Shown piece by piece: positions 9,001-18,600 of a stretch of DNA of 64,000 bases (the stretch's first letter is position 1; each line of letters opens with the position of its first letter). The DNA comes from Paracidovorax avenae (GTDB lineage Bacteria > Pseudomonadota > Gammaproteobacteria > Burkholderiales > Burkholderiaceae_C): NCBI RefSeq assembly GCF_040892545.1, contig NZ_CP156079.1, positions 4,313,501-4,377,500 on the forward strand, in the 5' to 3' direction. A program made the position numbers and the translations under genes. Below the pieces are notes generated by a model. That model was not told where the DNA came from. It made no database searches and was given only the letters and a program-made list of their open reading frames with translations.

Positions 9001-10431
9001 GACTGGGCCGGCGAGGTGCGCCGCCACCTGCACGACCCGGCCTTCGACCTGCTGCGCCAGGACGGTGCGGCCCCGCCCGGCCACGCCCGCGACCGCTGGC
9101 CCGACAACCGCGTGCGGGCCCACGGCCCCTGGCGCTACCGCTGGGACGCCTGCGGCAACCTCGTGGAGAAAACGCATGCCGACGGCCGGCAGACCCACCG
9201 CCTGCACTGGGACCACGCCCGGCGCCTCGTCGCCCACGAGCAGATCGACCACGCCACGGGCGAGCGGATCCGGCGCATCCACCACTACGACGTTTTCAGC
9301 CGGCGCATCGCCAGCCGCATCGAGCGCTCGCAGGGCAGCGGCCCGCAACAACAACAACAGCCGACCGCCACCGTCACCGAGCGCTGCCACGGCTGGCAGG
9401 GCGATGCCCTCACCCTCACCGAACTGCGCGACCCGCTGCGCCCGCAGGACGCGCAGCGCATCCACACGCTCCATCACCCGGGCACGTTCGTGCCCCTGCT
9501 GCGCATCCAGACAGGGGCCTGCGCCGAGCCGCCCACCCTGGCGCAACTGCTGGGCGCCGCCGAACCCGGCGACCGCGAGCAGCACGCGCCCATGCAGGCG
9601 CTGCAGGAAGAACTGCTCCACGGCGCCAGCGACCACACGCGCCGCCACCTGCACAGCATGGGCTGGGACGCCGAGCGCCTGCAGCGGCAACTGCGCGGCG
9701 AAGGCACCGCCATCACGCACCTGCACCTCTACCACTGCGACCACCTGGGCACGCCCCTGGCGCTCATCGACGCCCAGGGCCGCATAGACTGGCAGATCGA
9801 ACTGGACCCTTGGGGGAACACAGTGAAGGAGCACAACCCGCTGGGACTGCACCAGCCGATCCGCATGCAGGGGCAGCACGACGAAGGGGACGGGGCGGGG
9901 TTGTTCTATAACCGGCACCGGTACTATGACCCGGGGATGGGGAGGTATGTGTCGCAGGATCCGATGGGGTTGAAGGGCGGCCCCAACAATTATTCATACG
10001 CCCGGCAAAACCCAAAATCTTTCATTGATCCCACTGGGCTGGATGTCTATCTTTGCAAGCAACCGGCATTCGGCATATCGTGGAATCCGATTGATCATCA
10101 TTGGATCAAGACAGACACAATTGAAGCAGGAATGGGGGCTATAAAAAGCGATTGCGGCAACGCAGGCAATGCATCTGGAGATTTACCTGGAGACAAGGTG
10201 CAAGTTTGCGATCACAGCGAACGAGATAAAACAGGGATGACTTGCACCCTCATCAAAGATGTGGATGAAAAGAAAGTCGATGAGCAGCTGAAACTTGGTA
10301 GGCCATTGGGCAGGTGGGGACCCACAAATCAATGCCAGACTTTTGCCAGTGAAGTTCTGGAAAATGCGAGAGTTCCACAACCCACACCTGATGTCTCTCC
10401 ATTTGACAATCCATTTCTATGGGGGTTTTAA
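6025..10431 (+). CDS. RHS-repeat polymorphic toxin with PAAR-like N-terminus and permuted papain-like tip
   Basis: 1,468-residue RHS protein, probably delivered by a type VI system encoded elsewhere. I use the ATG at 6025; the frame extends 14 codons upstream to a TTG. Residues about 1-60 are a PAAR-like lead (AARQTD, GGPIVQGSHTVLIG) running into the DUF6531 signature GHPVNPLLGAKVLPGEEDF. The middle is a long series of YD repeats forming the shell. The core ends at the classical border DPMGLKGGPNNYSYARQNP...DPTGL (about residues 1310-1336). After it, GC and codon use drop sharply and a 132-residue tip begins. It carries His1358/His1359 (DHHWIKT) and Cys1437 (NQCQTFASEVL). A His before an Asn-x-Cys helix is the order of circularly permuted NlpC/P60-papain enzymes such as LRAT and YiiX, so the toxin may be a protease, amidase or acyltransferase. 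The next gene starts one base after its stop. Confidence 0.92.
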   Translation: MTQGKPAARQTDLTKKGGPIVQGSHTVLIGSAGGIACSVCPGGVTEGHPVNPLLGAKVLPGEEDFGLPGPLPFALVRSYSSYQSPDPAPVGLLGPGWWMPGEARVAHRPAGDAAPGALHLHDGRGRRIAFEALAPGEIAHSPSEGLWLVRCGTEHLPGAHQGGHAGRLARLWSALPAPVRTDARITVATASPLGPWWVFAPGPVPAAPDGPVAGTDDTDDHAARHGVLHGICDRFGRVQRHERHADGPFAGHLRSVTDGAGRRYGFELERVAPASPAAHGWGADGGVRLVAVWLQADPHQGPETLSELPAPLALVRYAYTGRGELAQVTDRTGRTVRRFEYGDAAHPGRMTGHARAGRPMTRYAYDAEGRVIAQTTPHGLDLRFDYTPLPADPTASPPQPVRASTLVTDGLGRQRRYVFEGTGGLARVAERIEADGARSTWKHDTSGRLLEHTDALGRRVQHTIDAATGLVIGITDAAGRSHRIAHDALGQPLRHQAPAPEGPMGAPLVTTWEHDAWGRLVRHTDPIGHTTHYRYPETTAAPPDLPVAVTDARGGTSTLQWNALGLLACRTDCSGRATRFHYDAWGRTVRVQGEEGLELRTAYDALGRPAEAIDALGRTTLWRYTPEGDDLAAIDHPGGLCERFAHDAWGRVVRYEYGGAPTPEPQDGSPGTPAQPHWLAQHYRYDLAGRLVELHNENARAHCFSYDVRDRLVAETGFDGLVTRHAYDRGGQRIRTEDARHAIDYAWSGTGQLLARTITPLPGTTQQAPITERFEHDGAGQLVAAHHHTAVHRHQVSVHLRRDRLGRILGERQEMRAADGALLWSHESTHTLDAGGAPTGADLPGLPPLQWLTYGPGHVHGLLLDGEPLLHIERDGLHRPVALDFGGSQTHWRRDALSRLQALSVHGTAEAGMPRPSGGHPGLPALARQHHYDAAGRLARIDTPQGTIQHAYDTAGRLATAHLPGREPLHYRYDPAGNPWQPAADATGGPQGDWAGEVRRHLHDPAFDLLRQDGAAPPGHARDRWPDNRVRAHGPWRYRWDACGNLVEKTHADGRQTHRLHWDHARRLVAHEQIDHATGERIRRIHHYDVFSRRIASRIERSQGSGPQQQQQPTATVTERCHGWQGDALTLTELRDPLRPQDAQRIHTLHHPGTFVPLLRIQTGACAEPPTLAQLLGAAEPGDREQHAPMQALQEELLHGASDHTRRHLHSMGWDAERLQRQLRGEGTAITHLHLYHCDHLGTPLALIDAQGRIDWQIELDPWGNTVKEHNPLGLHQPIRMQGQHDEGDGAGLFYNRHRYYDPGMGRYVSQDPMGLKGGPNNYSYARQNPKSFIDPTGLDVYLCKQPAFGISWNPIDHHWIKTDTIEAGMGAIKSDCGNAGNASGDLPGDKVQVCDHSERDKTGMTCTLIKDVDEKKVDEQLKLGRPLGRWGPTNQCQTFASEVLENARVPQPTPDVSPFDNPFLWGF

Positions 10432-10731
10432 ATGAGCAAAAAAGCGAAAGCCTTGACTTTATCCCTATTAGGCTTGTTTTTCTTCCTTGTCTTTTTATGG
10501 AGTGTCATGTGGCTGTTCTCTTCTGCCAGCCTGGCAAGCGGCCCCTGTCAAGGGAAATTCTCCCTCACTCATGAACTTTTTAGATGCCGCCAACCATTCA
10601 TCGCAATGATTTTTATTGGAGCATCTTTTCTAATTTCGACATTTTTTTTCTGCCAATCCATAAAAATATTCCGCTCCCTTAAAATGGAAAATCATACTAG
10701 CCAGAAAAATGCGCATATTTCAAAACAATGA
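10432..10731 (+). CDS. Small two-helix membrane protein, candidate cognate immunity protein
   Basis: 99 residues with two strongly hydrophobic helices (about 8-30 and 58-80) separated by a loop with two cysteines (GPCQGKF, FRCRQP) and a polar C-terminus. The ATG directly abuts the RHS stop codon, with the same low GC as the toxin tip. In RHS loci the gene immediately behind the tip normally encodes the matching immunity protein, so that role is inferred from position. A membrane location would fit a toxin acting in the periplasm or at the membrane. I recognise no named family. Confidence 0.75.
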   Translation: MSKKAKALTLSLLGLFFFLVFLWSVMWLFSSASLASGPCQGKFSLTHELFRCRQPFIAMIFIGASFLISTFFFCQSIKIFRSLKMENHTSQKNAHISKQ

Positions 10732-11125
10732 AATTTTTGCTGCGATTGTTTTGCTATTTATCGTTTGCCTTGCAGGATGGATCGGCCACAAAAATGACAC
10801 CATTATCGAACAAAAAGCGTCTTCTATGACGATGATCCAAAATCTCTCCGCGACGCTGAAAGCGGTCGAAAGGTGTTGGTCAGATAATAGAATTGACATT
10901 GCCGAATGTGATTCCGCAAAAACCAGTCTTACCAAGATCACGGATAGCACTCGAAACTATTCTATAACCCCTCAAGGTTTGATAGGCATAGATTACAAAC
11001 ACCAGAACTTCGTTCTCCTGGCTTCTCAAAAAGAGGAAAAATCCGTGACTTGGAAATGTTTTGGCCATCCGAAAAAATCACTGCCAAAGTCGTGCAATGC
11101 TGTCACAAGCAGCGCTGAGGAATAG
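10709..11125 (+). CDS. Small membrane-anchored protein with pilin-like C-terminus
   Basis: 138 residues overlapping the previous gene by 23 bp. One N-terminal membrane segment (about 8-25, IFAAIVLLFIVCLAGWIG) is followed by an exported domain. The second half (SITPQGLIGIDY, then VTWKCFGHPKKSLPKSC) has the look of the disulfide-closed C-terminus of minor type IV pilins, but the GFxLxE prepilin motif is missing. Low GC like the toxin tip. It could be a second immunity protein or a leftover of an earlier toxin cassette; function unknown. Confidence 0.65.
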   Translation: MRIFQNNEIFAAIVLLFIVCLAGWIGHKNDTIIEQKASSMTMIQNLSATLKAVERCWSDNRIDIAECDSAKTSLTKITDSTRNYSITPQGLIGIDYKHQNFVLLASQKEEKSVTWKCFGHPKKSLPKSCNAVTSSAEE

Positions 11126-11248
11126 ATCGACCACTCCCCGGAGGCCACATACTAACGGCGCTCAGTCCATCACCCGTGCTGGCGGCCAAAATACATGACA
11201 TTGCAGCCAATGCTAATATTCCCAAAAGACAATCAAGGCGATGGATTA

Positions 11249-11599
11249 ATGCAAAAGTCGGTGTTGATCTTGACAATCTCCTGCCTCACCCTTTTCACAA
11301 GCAATATTATTCTCGGCTATTTTTTGATCGACAGATCAATTACTCTTAGCTACGTTAGAGCCAGTGAAGCCAGCACAGCAAGATCGCTATCGATATTGCA
11401 ACTCACGCTCTTACATGAATGGAAAGGCAAGAGCAAAATTGAAATCATAAAAGAAATTCAAAAAATTTCAGACAACAGTATGGTTTTTCCAATAGTTATA
11501 AAATATGAAGGAGACACGATCTGGTTCGACGACACGCCACTGGAATTTTCAAAAAATCAATTAGTTAAAATTGGCGACAAGGAAATTTCCAGGCGCTAG
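11249..11599 (+). CDS. Imm58-like membrane-anchored immunity protein (orphan)
   Basis: 116 residues from the ATG at 11249; an in-frame ATG at 11195 would add 18 residues. A single N-terminal membrane segment (SVLILTISCLTLFTSNIILG) is followed by YFLIDRSITLSYVRASEAS, a helix ending in LLHEWKGKS, and a small beta-rich end. That order (membrane anchor, ID-x-x-I/V-T-L/x-Y/D, LL..W.G.s) resembles the Imm58 family of immunity proteins found behind RHS toxin genes; this is from memory and moderate in confidence. No toxin tip lies directly in front, so it may protect against a displaced or foreign toxin. Confidence 0.6.
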   Translation: MQKSVLILTISCLTLFTSNIILGYFLIDRSITLSYVRASEASTARSLSILQLTLLHEWKGKSKIEIIKEIQKISDNSMVFPIVIKYEGDTIWFDDTPLEFSKNQLVKIGDKEISRR

Positions 11600-11944
11600 C
11601 GCCCTAATCGCGATTGCGCAGGAGAGGGACGAAAATAGCTGGCTTCAGCGAAGAGAATCTTTTCAATGCGCACATCCATGGAACGAAGGCTCGGGCGAGG
11701 AGCCCCAAGAGAGCAAATTGAAGCGTTCAACTGCCCTGTGCAACAGGGGGTAGAGGGACGCACACCGAACGACGGCTTCAGGCTGATACCAGTCGTCCGT
11801 CAGGGACTGCTTTGTGACTTCGAAGTTGGCGCACACAGGCTGGAAGAGTGCGACGCCTCTACCGACCTGGACGGAGTGATAATCCGCAGCTCTCGATAGG
11901 CGCCTCGACGCATGCCGCGGCGCCGGAGTTCGCAGCGTGCATCT
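11600..11944. other. Intergenic region between RHS cassette and Avs-like operon
   Basis: About 345 bp. Short open frames are present but none has a recognisable motif, ribosome site or coding-like composition. It lies at the border of the toxin cassette and the defence operon and may be remnant DNA. Confidence 0.4.
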
Positions 11945-12628
11945 TTACTCATCAGATATCTCTGAACCCGGCGGGAGCGTTTTTCTCATCTCACCAGCCA
12001 GAGACAAGGCCACTTTGGCAAAGCTCTCCAATTTATCGATTCTGTCGAGCATGGCCTGCTGGTTGGCCGCCTCCTGGCGCTGCAATCCTCCTTCGACGGC
12101 AAACTTGGCGATCCGCAGCTCTACGGTGGCGTCTAGGTTGCCTTTGACGGCCTCTTCCAGCCATGGGTTGACCAGCCCGACTGATCGTTCAGCTGCCGCA
12201 CCAAGCGCGTAACGAATCAACTCTCTGGCTGCGTGATCGATGCCCAACGCGAACTGGAACAGCTTCTTCTCTTCGTCCGTAGCGCCCGCTAGCTCTTCGC
12301 TGTTCGGCCCCCGGGTGAAGAACCTCAACTCACCCGCCCCGTCCACGCCCAACGAATTGAGCGTGCGCAGCAGAGGGTCCAGTTCCCGCAGTGGTCGCAT
12401 GTAAGGGGGTAACGTGTAGCGGTGCGCCCAAAGCTTCAAGATCACATCAGCGCACTCTGCCGTGGCGGCATCCCTCGTCGTCTCAGGCGCTTGCTCGGCA
12501 GCCAAGATCTTCTCAGCGACCATGTGAGACATCCACTGCGCAGTGACATCGTTGCTCAGTTCCAGCCCGGCAACGATCCTCTTGCCAAGCTCGATAACTG
12601 CCTTAGAGCGATCGAGTGATTCCATCAT
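11945..12628 (-). CDS. Avs3b-like partner of the nuclease-STAND protein
   Basis: 227-residue, mostly helical soluble protein with no signal peptide or membrane segment. It starts inside the last codons of the large gene (26 bp overlap; a second ATG three bases on is possible), so the two are translationally coupled. The last third has a probable coiled coil (QRQEAANQQAMLDRIDKLESFAKVALSLAGEMRK). No catalytic motif is visible. AVAST type 3 systems consist of a nuclease/ATPase gene followed by a small gene, avs3b, and this layout fits; the family assignment rests on context rather than on a recognised motif. It may control or assist the large protein. Confidence 0.65.
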   Translation of the reverse strand: MMESLDRSKAVIELGKRIVAGLELSNDVTAQWMSHMVAEKILAAEQAPETTRDAATAECADVILKLWAHRYTLPPYMRPLRELDPLLRTLNSLGVDGAGELRFFTRGPNSEELAGATDEEKKLFQFALGIDHAARELIRYALGAAAERSVGLVNPWLEEAVKGNLDATVELRIAKFAVEGGLQRQEAANQQAMLDRIDKLESFAKVALSLAGEMRKTLPPGSEISDE

Positions 12629-15600
12629 GTCCGATCAGGTAGTACCGGTTGTAAGGGTAGTTGTAGAAGCTGTAGTCATCTTTGCCGGTCTCGTCCTTGG
12701 GCGGCTTGCGTCGGACTATGACGCGAACGATGAGGGAGGAATTCGGGCGCACTTGCAATAACGCGCTGATGAACTTGTTGTCAGCGCTGAGGCGGGTGCC
12801 GGTCAGGATGCCGCGTTCTTGACCATAGCCCGTGCTGCGCGACCAGGTCTCGCTCCTCAAGGTGCCTCCGTCTGGCAGCGTCCATGATCTCGCATCGGGA
12901 TCAGTCGTCAGAGTCAGGAGGTCAAGAATCTCCTGACATGGTCGTGGACCCGGGCTGCTAATCGTGCCGGCCCAAGGGTCAAATTCGTCGAGCCTCAAAG
13001 AATCACGGCCCGTCGCGACCCAGCCGGACATCCTCAACTCAGGGGCATCGACTTTCTCTCCGTAGTCGATGTGATCTGCATCTGGAATGTAGATTTCTCC
13101 GGGATCAGGGCTGGTCTGGAGGGCCGCCAAGAGCGTCGCCGCGTGCCGCGAGGGGACCAGCACCGATCCCACCGACACCGTTTCGCCGTCGGCTGACTCT
13201 GTGGCCGTCCAATGGCCCCACAAGGCCGTCATTCCATCGTCGGTTGTTAGTTGGTCATCCAGGTACTGCCTGCTGACTTGCCAGGACCATGAGGCGTCAG
13301 ATCGTTCGCTGCTCGTAGGGACCTCCTTTAGGATTTCAGGATCACGCCGTTCCGCAAGCCAGCGGTTGTCTGTGCGAGTGAGCAACTGTTCGCTCAACCA
13401 GTCATCAAACGGATTCTCTTCCTCGTCCACGCGCCGGCGAACAGGTTTGGTCTCCAAGAGGTTTCCAGCGACAAGCATCATCGCGTGATAGGACTGATAG
13501 ACCACGCTGTCCTCCACCTCCGGCATGCTGCCGTGACTGTGCGTTGTCACATTTCCTCTAAAGAGGCCCCGCTTGTAACGCTGATCATCATGGCCTCGAT
13601 GCCCAAGCGACAGGCGCCCGCGCAAGACTGCCATCGCCCGCCATTCGATGGAATGCTCGCTCAGCCCAAAGACACGGCCCAATGGTGCGAACCAATACGG
13701 GCCGATATCGATGCCGAAGAAGTACTTGTCATTGTCGTCTATGGTCTCGCTGCTCGAGGGCTGGTCATCAAAGACGCCGTACTCGCCTCGGTCGAAGATC
13801 TGCGTTGGCAATCCAGGCTGGTTGGCTCTGTTCGCGATGTCAAGCAATTGTTTTGGCAATGCGCTGACTTCATTCAGCCGCCTCAGTGTGTCCGTAGCGA
13901 AATGTCGAATGACGACATGCGGCTCCTTCGCTGCGGCGTCTAGAAAGGCAAGGAAGGGCATGACCGCACGAGGTGCGTCCATCGCGCCTCGTGCCAACGC
14001 AAGGCATAGCCATTGGCGAGCATGCCACTCGTAGAACATCAGTCCGCGGTCGACGAATGGCTGCGGGTCGGCGTTGAGCGCACGAGCCGCCAGCGCGGAC
14101 AACAACGGCTGCCAATCGAGTTCAAGGCAAATGCGGACGCAGTGGGCATGCTCCCAGCGTTCAGTAGTGGACGGACGCGCTAGACCTGCCCATAGGTAGC
14201 CAGCCAAGGTCTCCACACAAGACGTAGGTGGCTCGAGCGATTCGTTCCACCGGCCATCGCCATCCTCTCCCTCAAGAACATCTTCGAGCAAGTCGAAGCC
14301 GAAGTTGAGCACGTCATCGGCCTCATCACTGGTCAGGCAGCGCGCGAGTGGCTCCACTAGACGGAACAGGTCTTCGGCATCAAGCGTGTCGAGCTGCGAT
14401 AAATATCCTTTGATCCTGGCTGATGCGACGTCCTTCTCTAAGACGATGCCTTCTGCATAGAGCCCATCAAAAGGGCCCTCATGACCCCAGCCTCGGCGCC
14501 CGACGCGGTTGGGGTTTTTCGTGGCCACCGAAAGGGCAGCCTTCCTGAGCTCGCTGCGAACGGACTGGATTCGCTTGCTCGGCTCGGGGAGGTGCCTGAT
14601 GACGTCCATGAAGCTGTATACGCTGAATTCGTCATCCGCCTGGATTGCTCGGAGGTATCCATCGATCTCCGACAGCGCCGCACGCCTAAGGCCTTGCTCA
14701 TAGAACTCGCGGATGTACGCTCGATGGCCAACCTTCTTCAGCGATCGTCTTGCCGCGAGTACAGCGGCTTTGTTGCGGAGATCGACTCCGCTGAAGACGG
14801 CGTCCCAATCAGGTTCCTGGATCTCTCTGTGCGGGGGTGTCCACGGCGCAGGAGCCGTCGATACCGGCGGGGTGGCGGCCTTGGTTTTGGAAGCTCGAAG
14901 CAATCTGTCCAAATCTGGCAATGACATCGCCAGCGAGTCGGCCAGCGCCTTAAGTTCGCGCCAGGCGGGTGCTTCGTTCGTTTGGATGCGAAGGAATCGG
15001 TAGGCGATATTTAGGATCAATCGTTTTTTGTTGATGTCCGACTCTGCGTTGATGGCCGATCTGGCATCGCTGATGCGTTTCCACCCACTCACGGTGCCGC
15101 TCAAGGCGACTGCGGCCATCGCTGGCAGCAGCCTGTGGTCGATCAGGCTGTAGACCGCGATCGGAAACAGCTCACCAGCGAAGCCAAAATTTCGATCCCG
15201 CCAGCGACTCAAGATTGCAAGACTGGATGAAGGGCAGAGGCCAACCAAGCCCTGAACCAATCGGTCCCAGTCCATGTACTTGTCCCGGGCCATGTGCTTG
15301 TAGCTGAGCTCCGCGATGCGCGCCAGCCGGTAGGCGGTCCGGGGTCTTGGTTCTCCCTGCCGATGCGCCGCGTCCGTTAGATCGAGGAAAGTTGTCCATC
15401 GAGAGAGATGCTCTTCTCCGATCTTGCTGGCGATGTCGATCGCTTTGTCGAAGTAGGCGGCCGCTTCTGACCTGCTCACGCAGAAGATGGCGCGGGCCAA
15501 ATCCTTGAGGTTCTCGACGCGCGTCTCCGCATCGTCGTGCGATGTGGCGATCCAATCAAACGCTCTGATGCTCAGTTGCAGTGAGAGGTCGCCCAGGCCT

Positions 15601-18600
15601 GCTGTTCTTGCGGTCACGCGGCACATCATCGTGAGCGCTCTCGAGTGGAGGCGGTCGCTTTTATCCACCCACTTCAGCAGGGCGGCAATCTGAGGTGGCT
15701 GAATGGTGCCCGCGTTGCGCAGGATCTGCACCCACTCGATGGCAGCCACCTTCTCTAGATTGAAGATCCTCTGATAGTCTCGTGAAGATGCCGATTGCGT
15801 CTGCCTGAGTGCAAGCTCAATCTCGTGGTCTAGATTCAGCAGCACACGGCCGCAGGCAACATCGGCAGCCAGGATAAACCAAGCGAGGACACCCCCCGTG
15901 ACATGTTCCAGCCGGGAGGCTTGCTCGCCCCTGACAGTAGATTTTTGCGATTCGAACTCAGATCGGACGTCTTTGGGCGCCAGATCAATCAGTTCAATCT
16001 GTCTGCCGCGAAGCGCAGCTTCCAACGCATATGCTCGGACGAACGTCGCACGTTCAGCGTCGAAATCATGGAACTGCCGGGGCGGTTCCACCGGCAGGTA
16101 CCGGCGTAGCGTCACTGCCCAGGCCTCGTCATCGCGCGGAAGGCGCCGAAGCGCTTGGGTGATCGCGCACCGGACCCCATCAAGCACGCTGCTCCCAGAC
16201 TTCCACGAGAGATCCTCTTCGGGTAACTTGACCTTGGGGTCGACCAAGATTCCCATCAGATGGCGCAGAGGCTCCATCGGCAGCAGGTGTCCAACCTGGC
16301 ATGCTTCCGTTGCCAAGCCCAGCAACATCCAGACATCCCCTTCGGCGTGCTCGGCAAGCTCGTCAAGCTGCTTGACGTCCCCAACGTCAGCCAGTCGCGC
16401 AGCCACTAGCTTCGTCGTTCTCAACACGACGAACTTTGGAGTCCAACCTTTCAGGAAGCGCGCGGCCTCCGCAGCGCCACGCAATCTCAGTACACCGATG
16501 GCAAGTTCGGCGATATCCGTTTCCTCAATCTCGTTTTGTTTGCGACGCTTGGGTGGTAGCCTGCTCCAGGCGTTCAACGATTCTCCGGCCATCCTCAACC
16601 TGCTCGCGGCCTCGGGAATGAGGTCAGCGTTGCCTGCAAGCAGCACCGCCTCGTAGGCATGGTGCGAGCCATGGAAACCTCCGCCGAATGTGCGTCTAGA
16701 GACAATTTCTTCGATGCGATCTGGCGCAAGCAGAATGCTGGCAATGTCGGTGTTCTCCTGGATAAGCTTGATCTGGCGAGTCTCACCAGCTACCTCACCG
16801 CCGACTTTCAGAGCAAGCTTGGCGGCAGCAACATCCCGTCCCTGTTGCAGGCACGCCCTGAGAGCGAACATCAGTCGTTGCAGCTCGACGTCGCGGCGCT
16901 CGAGAGGGTTGTCGGGCAGGCTCTCGTTCGAGAGGGCCAGCGCGATTAACTCGTCCATCCGGCCTGCTGACAGCAGCAACTGCGGCAGCGCCGCCGCAAC
17001 GTAGGAACTGGTCGCGGCGAGAGGCTTGAGCTTCAAAAGAAACCCATCAAGCGAGGCCGCATCTGGCTTGAACGTCTCGTTGAACCAAGTCTCCGCGGGC
17101 TCGTCCACGAAGTGCAGGCCCGATTCTTTGACGAACAGCGGCCGCCCAAACTCTGTTGCGAACGTTCGGACAGCGCTCTCCGGAACTCCTGCGATCTGAG
17201 CCAAGATGGAAATTGGCACAAGGGGCCGGAGCACTGCGAGCCCTTTGCAGATTAGGTCGATCTGATTCGACTCAGTTGGCCCCCACTCGGCTTTCAGCCG
17301 GTTGATGGCCTTGGTCAGCAACCCTCCAATCGCGTGTTGGACGGTCGTGGGTGTTGGCCCCAAAGCCCTGAGCATTTCTCCGATGGGCGGAGTGCCCTCC
17401 ATAGCCAGCGCTTGAACTCGAGGGTTATCCGAGCTGAGAAACGCGAACTCCGCAGCTTCAGCGTCCGTCGCATCGGGGTAGCTCAGCCGAAGGTGCGTGG
17501 CAGTCTCAGCCTTCGAAAACGACTCCAGCTTGATCGCAATGGCGTCGGGTGGCGCTCCAAGGTAGTCCTGTCGATGTGATCGGCATGTGAATGCGAATCG
17601 CACCCCATCAGGCATGTCCGTGTTGATCAGGTCATGGACAAAGGCGCGCTCCCCAATCTCTTGCGCAGCCATGTATGCGTTGTCTGCCGCATCAATGATG
17701 ATGCAAAGGCTCGCTTGGGGCGTGTTAGCTTGGAGAAGATCAATGGCCTGCTTGAGCCGTGAAACGAAGGCCCGCATGAATTGCTTGGGGTCTGTGCCGT
17801 GGGAAGGAATCAACGGCAGGCAAAGCTGCTGTGCCGCAAGCTCGTTTGCGATCTGGACGAGCGCATCACGGTATCGGTGGCGGTAATTCAGGGCCTGACG
17901 GTAGGTGCCGTCACCGAAGCAGTCGTACAGGATCGCTATCGATCCAGCAGGCATGGCACGGGTAAGGTGAGCTGAGAGCGTCGACTTGCCCACACCACCG
18001 TCTGCGTGGATGACCACGGGGCGCTGCGCTGAGAGGAGCGTGGTCAGGATGGCTGGCTGCTGCGCTCGAGGAAGTATGTGCTTCGGTTCCGAGATCAGCG
18101 AGGGCGCAGGCAGCAGATCGTTCTCGCTCACCCGTAGAGCCTGAAGCACGTCGTAGAGCCTGATGGAACGGTCCTTTTCGCCTTCGTCCGTCGCGCGGCG
18201 GGTGACCAGCTCTTTCAGTTGAAGCGCAGCCTCGGTATCGGATTCAGAGAGGTATGCACCCAAGTCCTGGCTCAGGAGGTTGCGCTGCTCCCACAGATCT
18301 GGCTCACCAGCTTCAACAGAGAAGGCGGCAAAGAAGTTCTGCACGCTGCTACCAGCGGACGCGGCATACCGTTTCAGCAATTTGTCAATTGCAGGGTGCC
18401 GCAGCTCTGCCGCCCCCGCAGCGAGATCGGCCAAAGCTTCCAGGACATCCGCAGCAATAGGTCTGTTCGTCAGAAAGACGAACCTAACCTTCTGCTCCAG
18501 GACATCCAGACCGAGCGACGCCTCCAATTTGTTGAAGCGCCCGGCGAAGCCTTCGATAGTTCCTTTGAGGCCGCTGGCCGTCCAGGGTTCGTGAGCGTGC

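Noticed and set aside
9346..9361. CAA triplet run (CAACAACAACAACAG) in the RHS gene, considered as a possible slippage tract
   Set aside because: It is an in-frame triplet repeat coding Gln, so length changes would not shift the frame.
11666..11899. 77-codon open frame between RHS cassette and Avs operon
   Set aside because: No recognisable motif, ribosome site or composition like the neighbouring genes.
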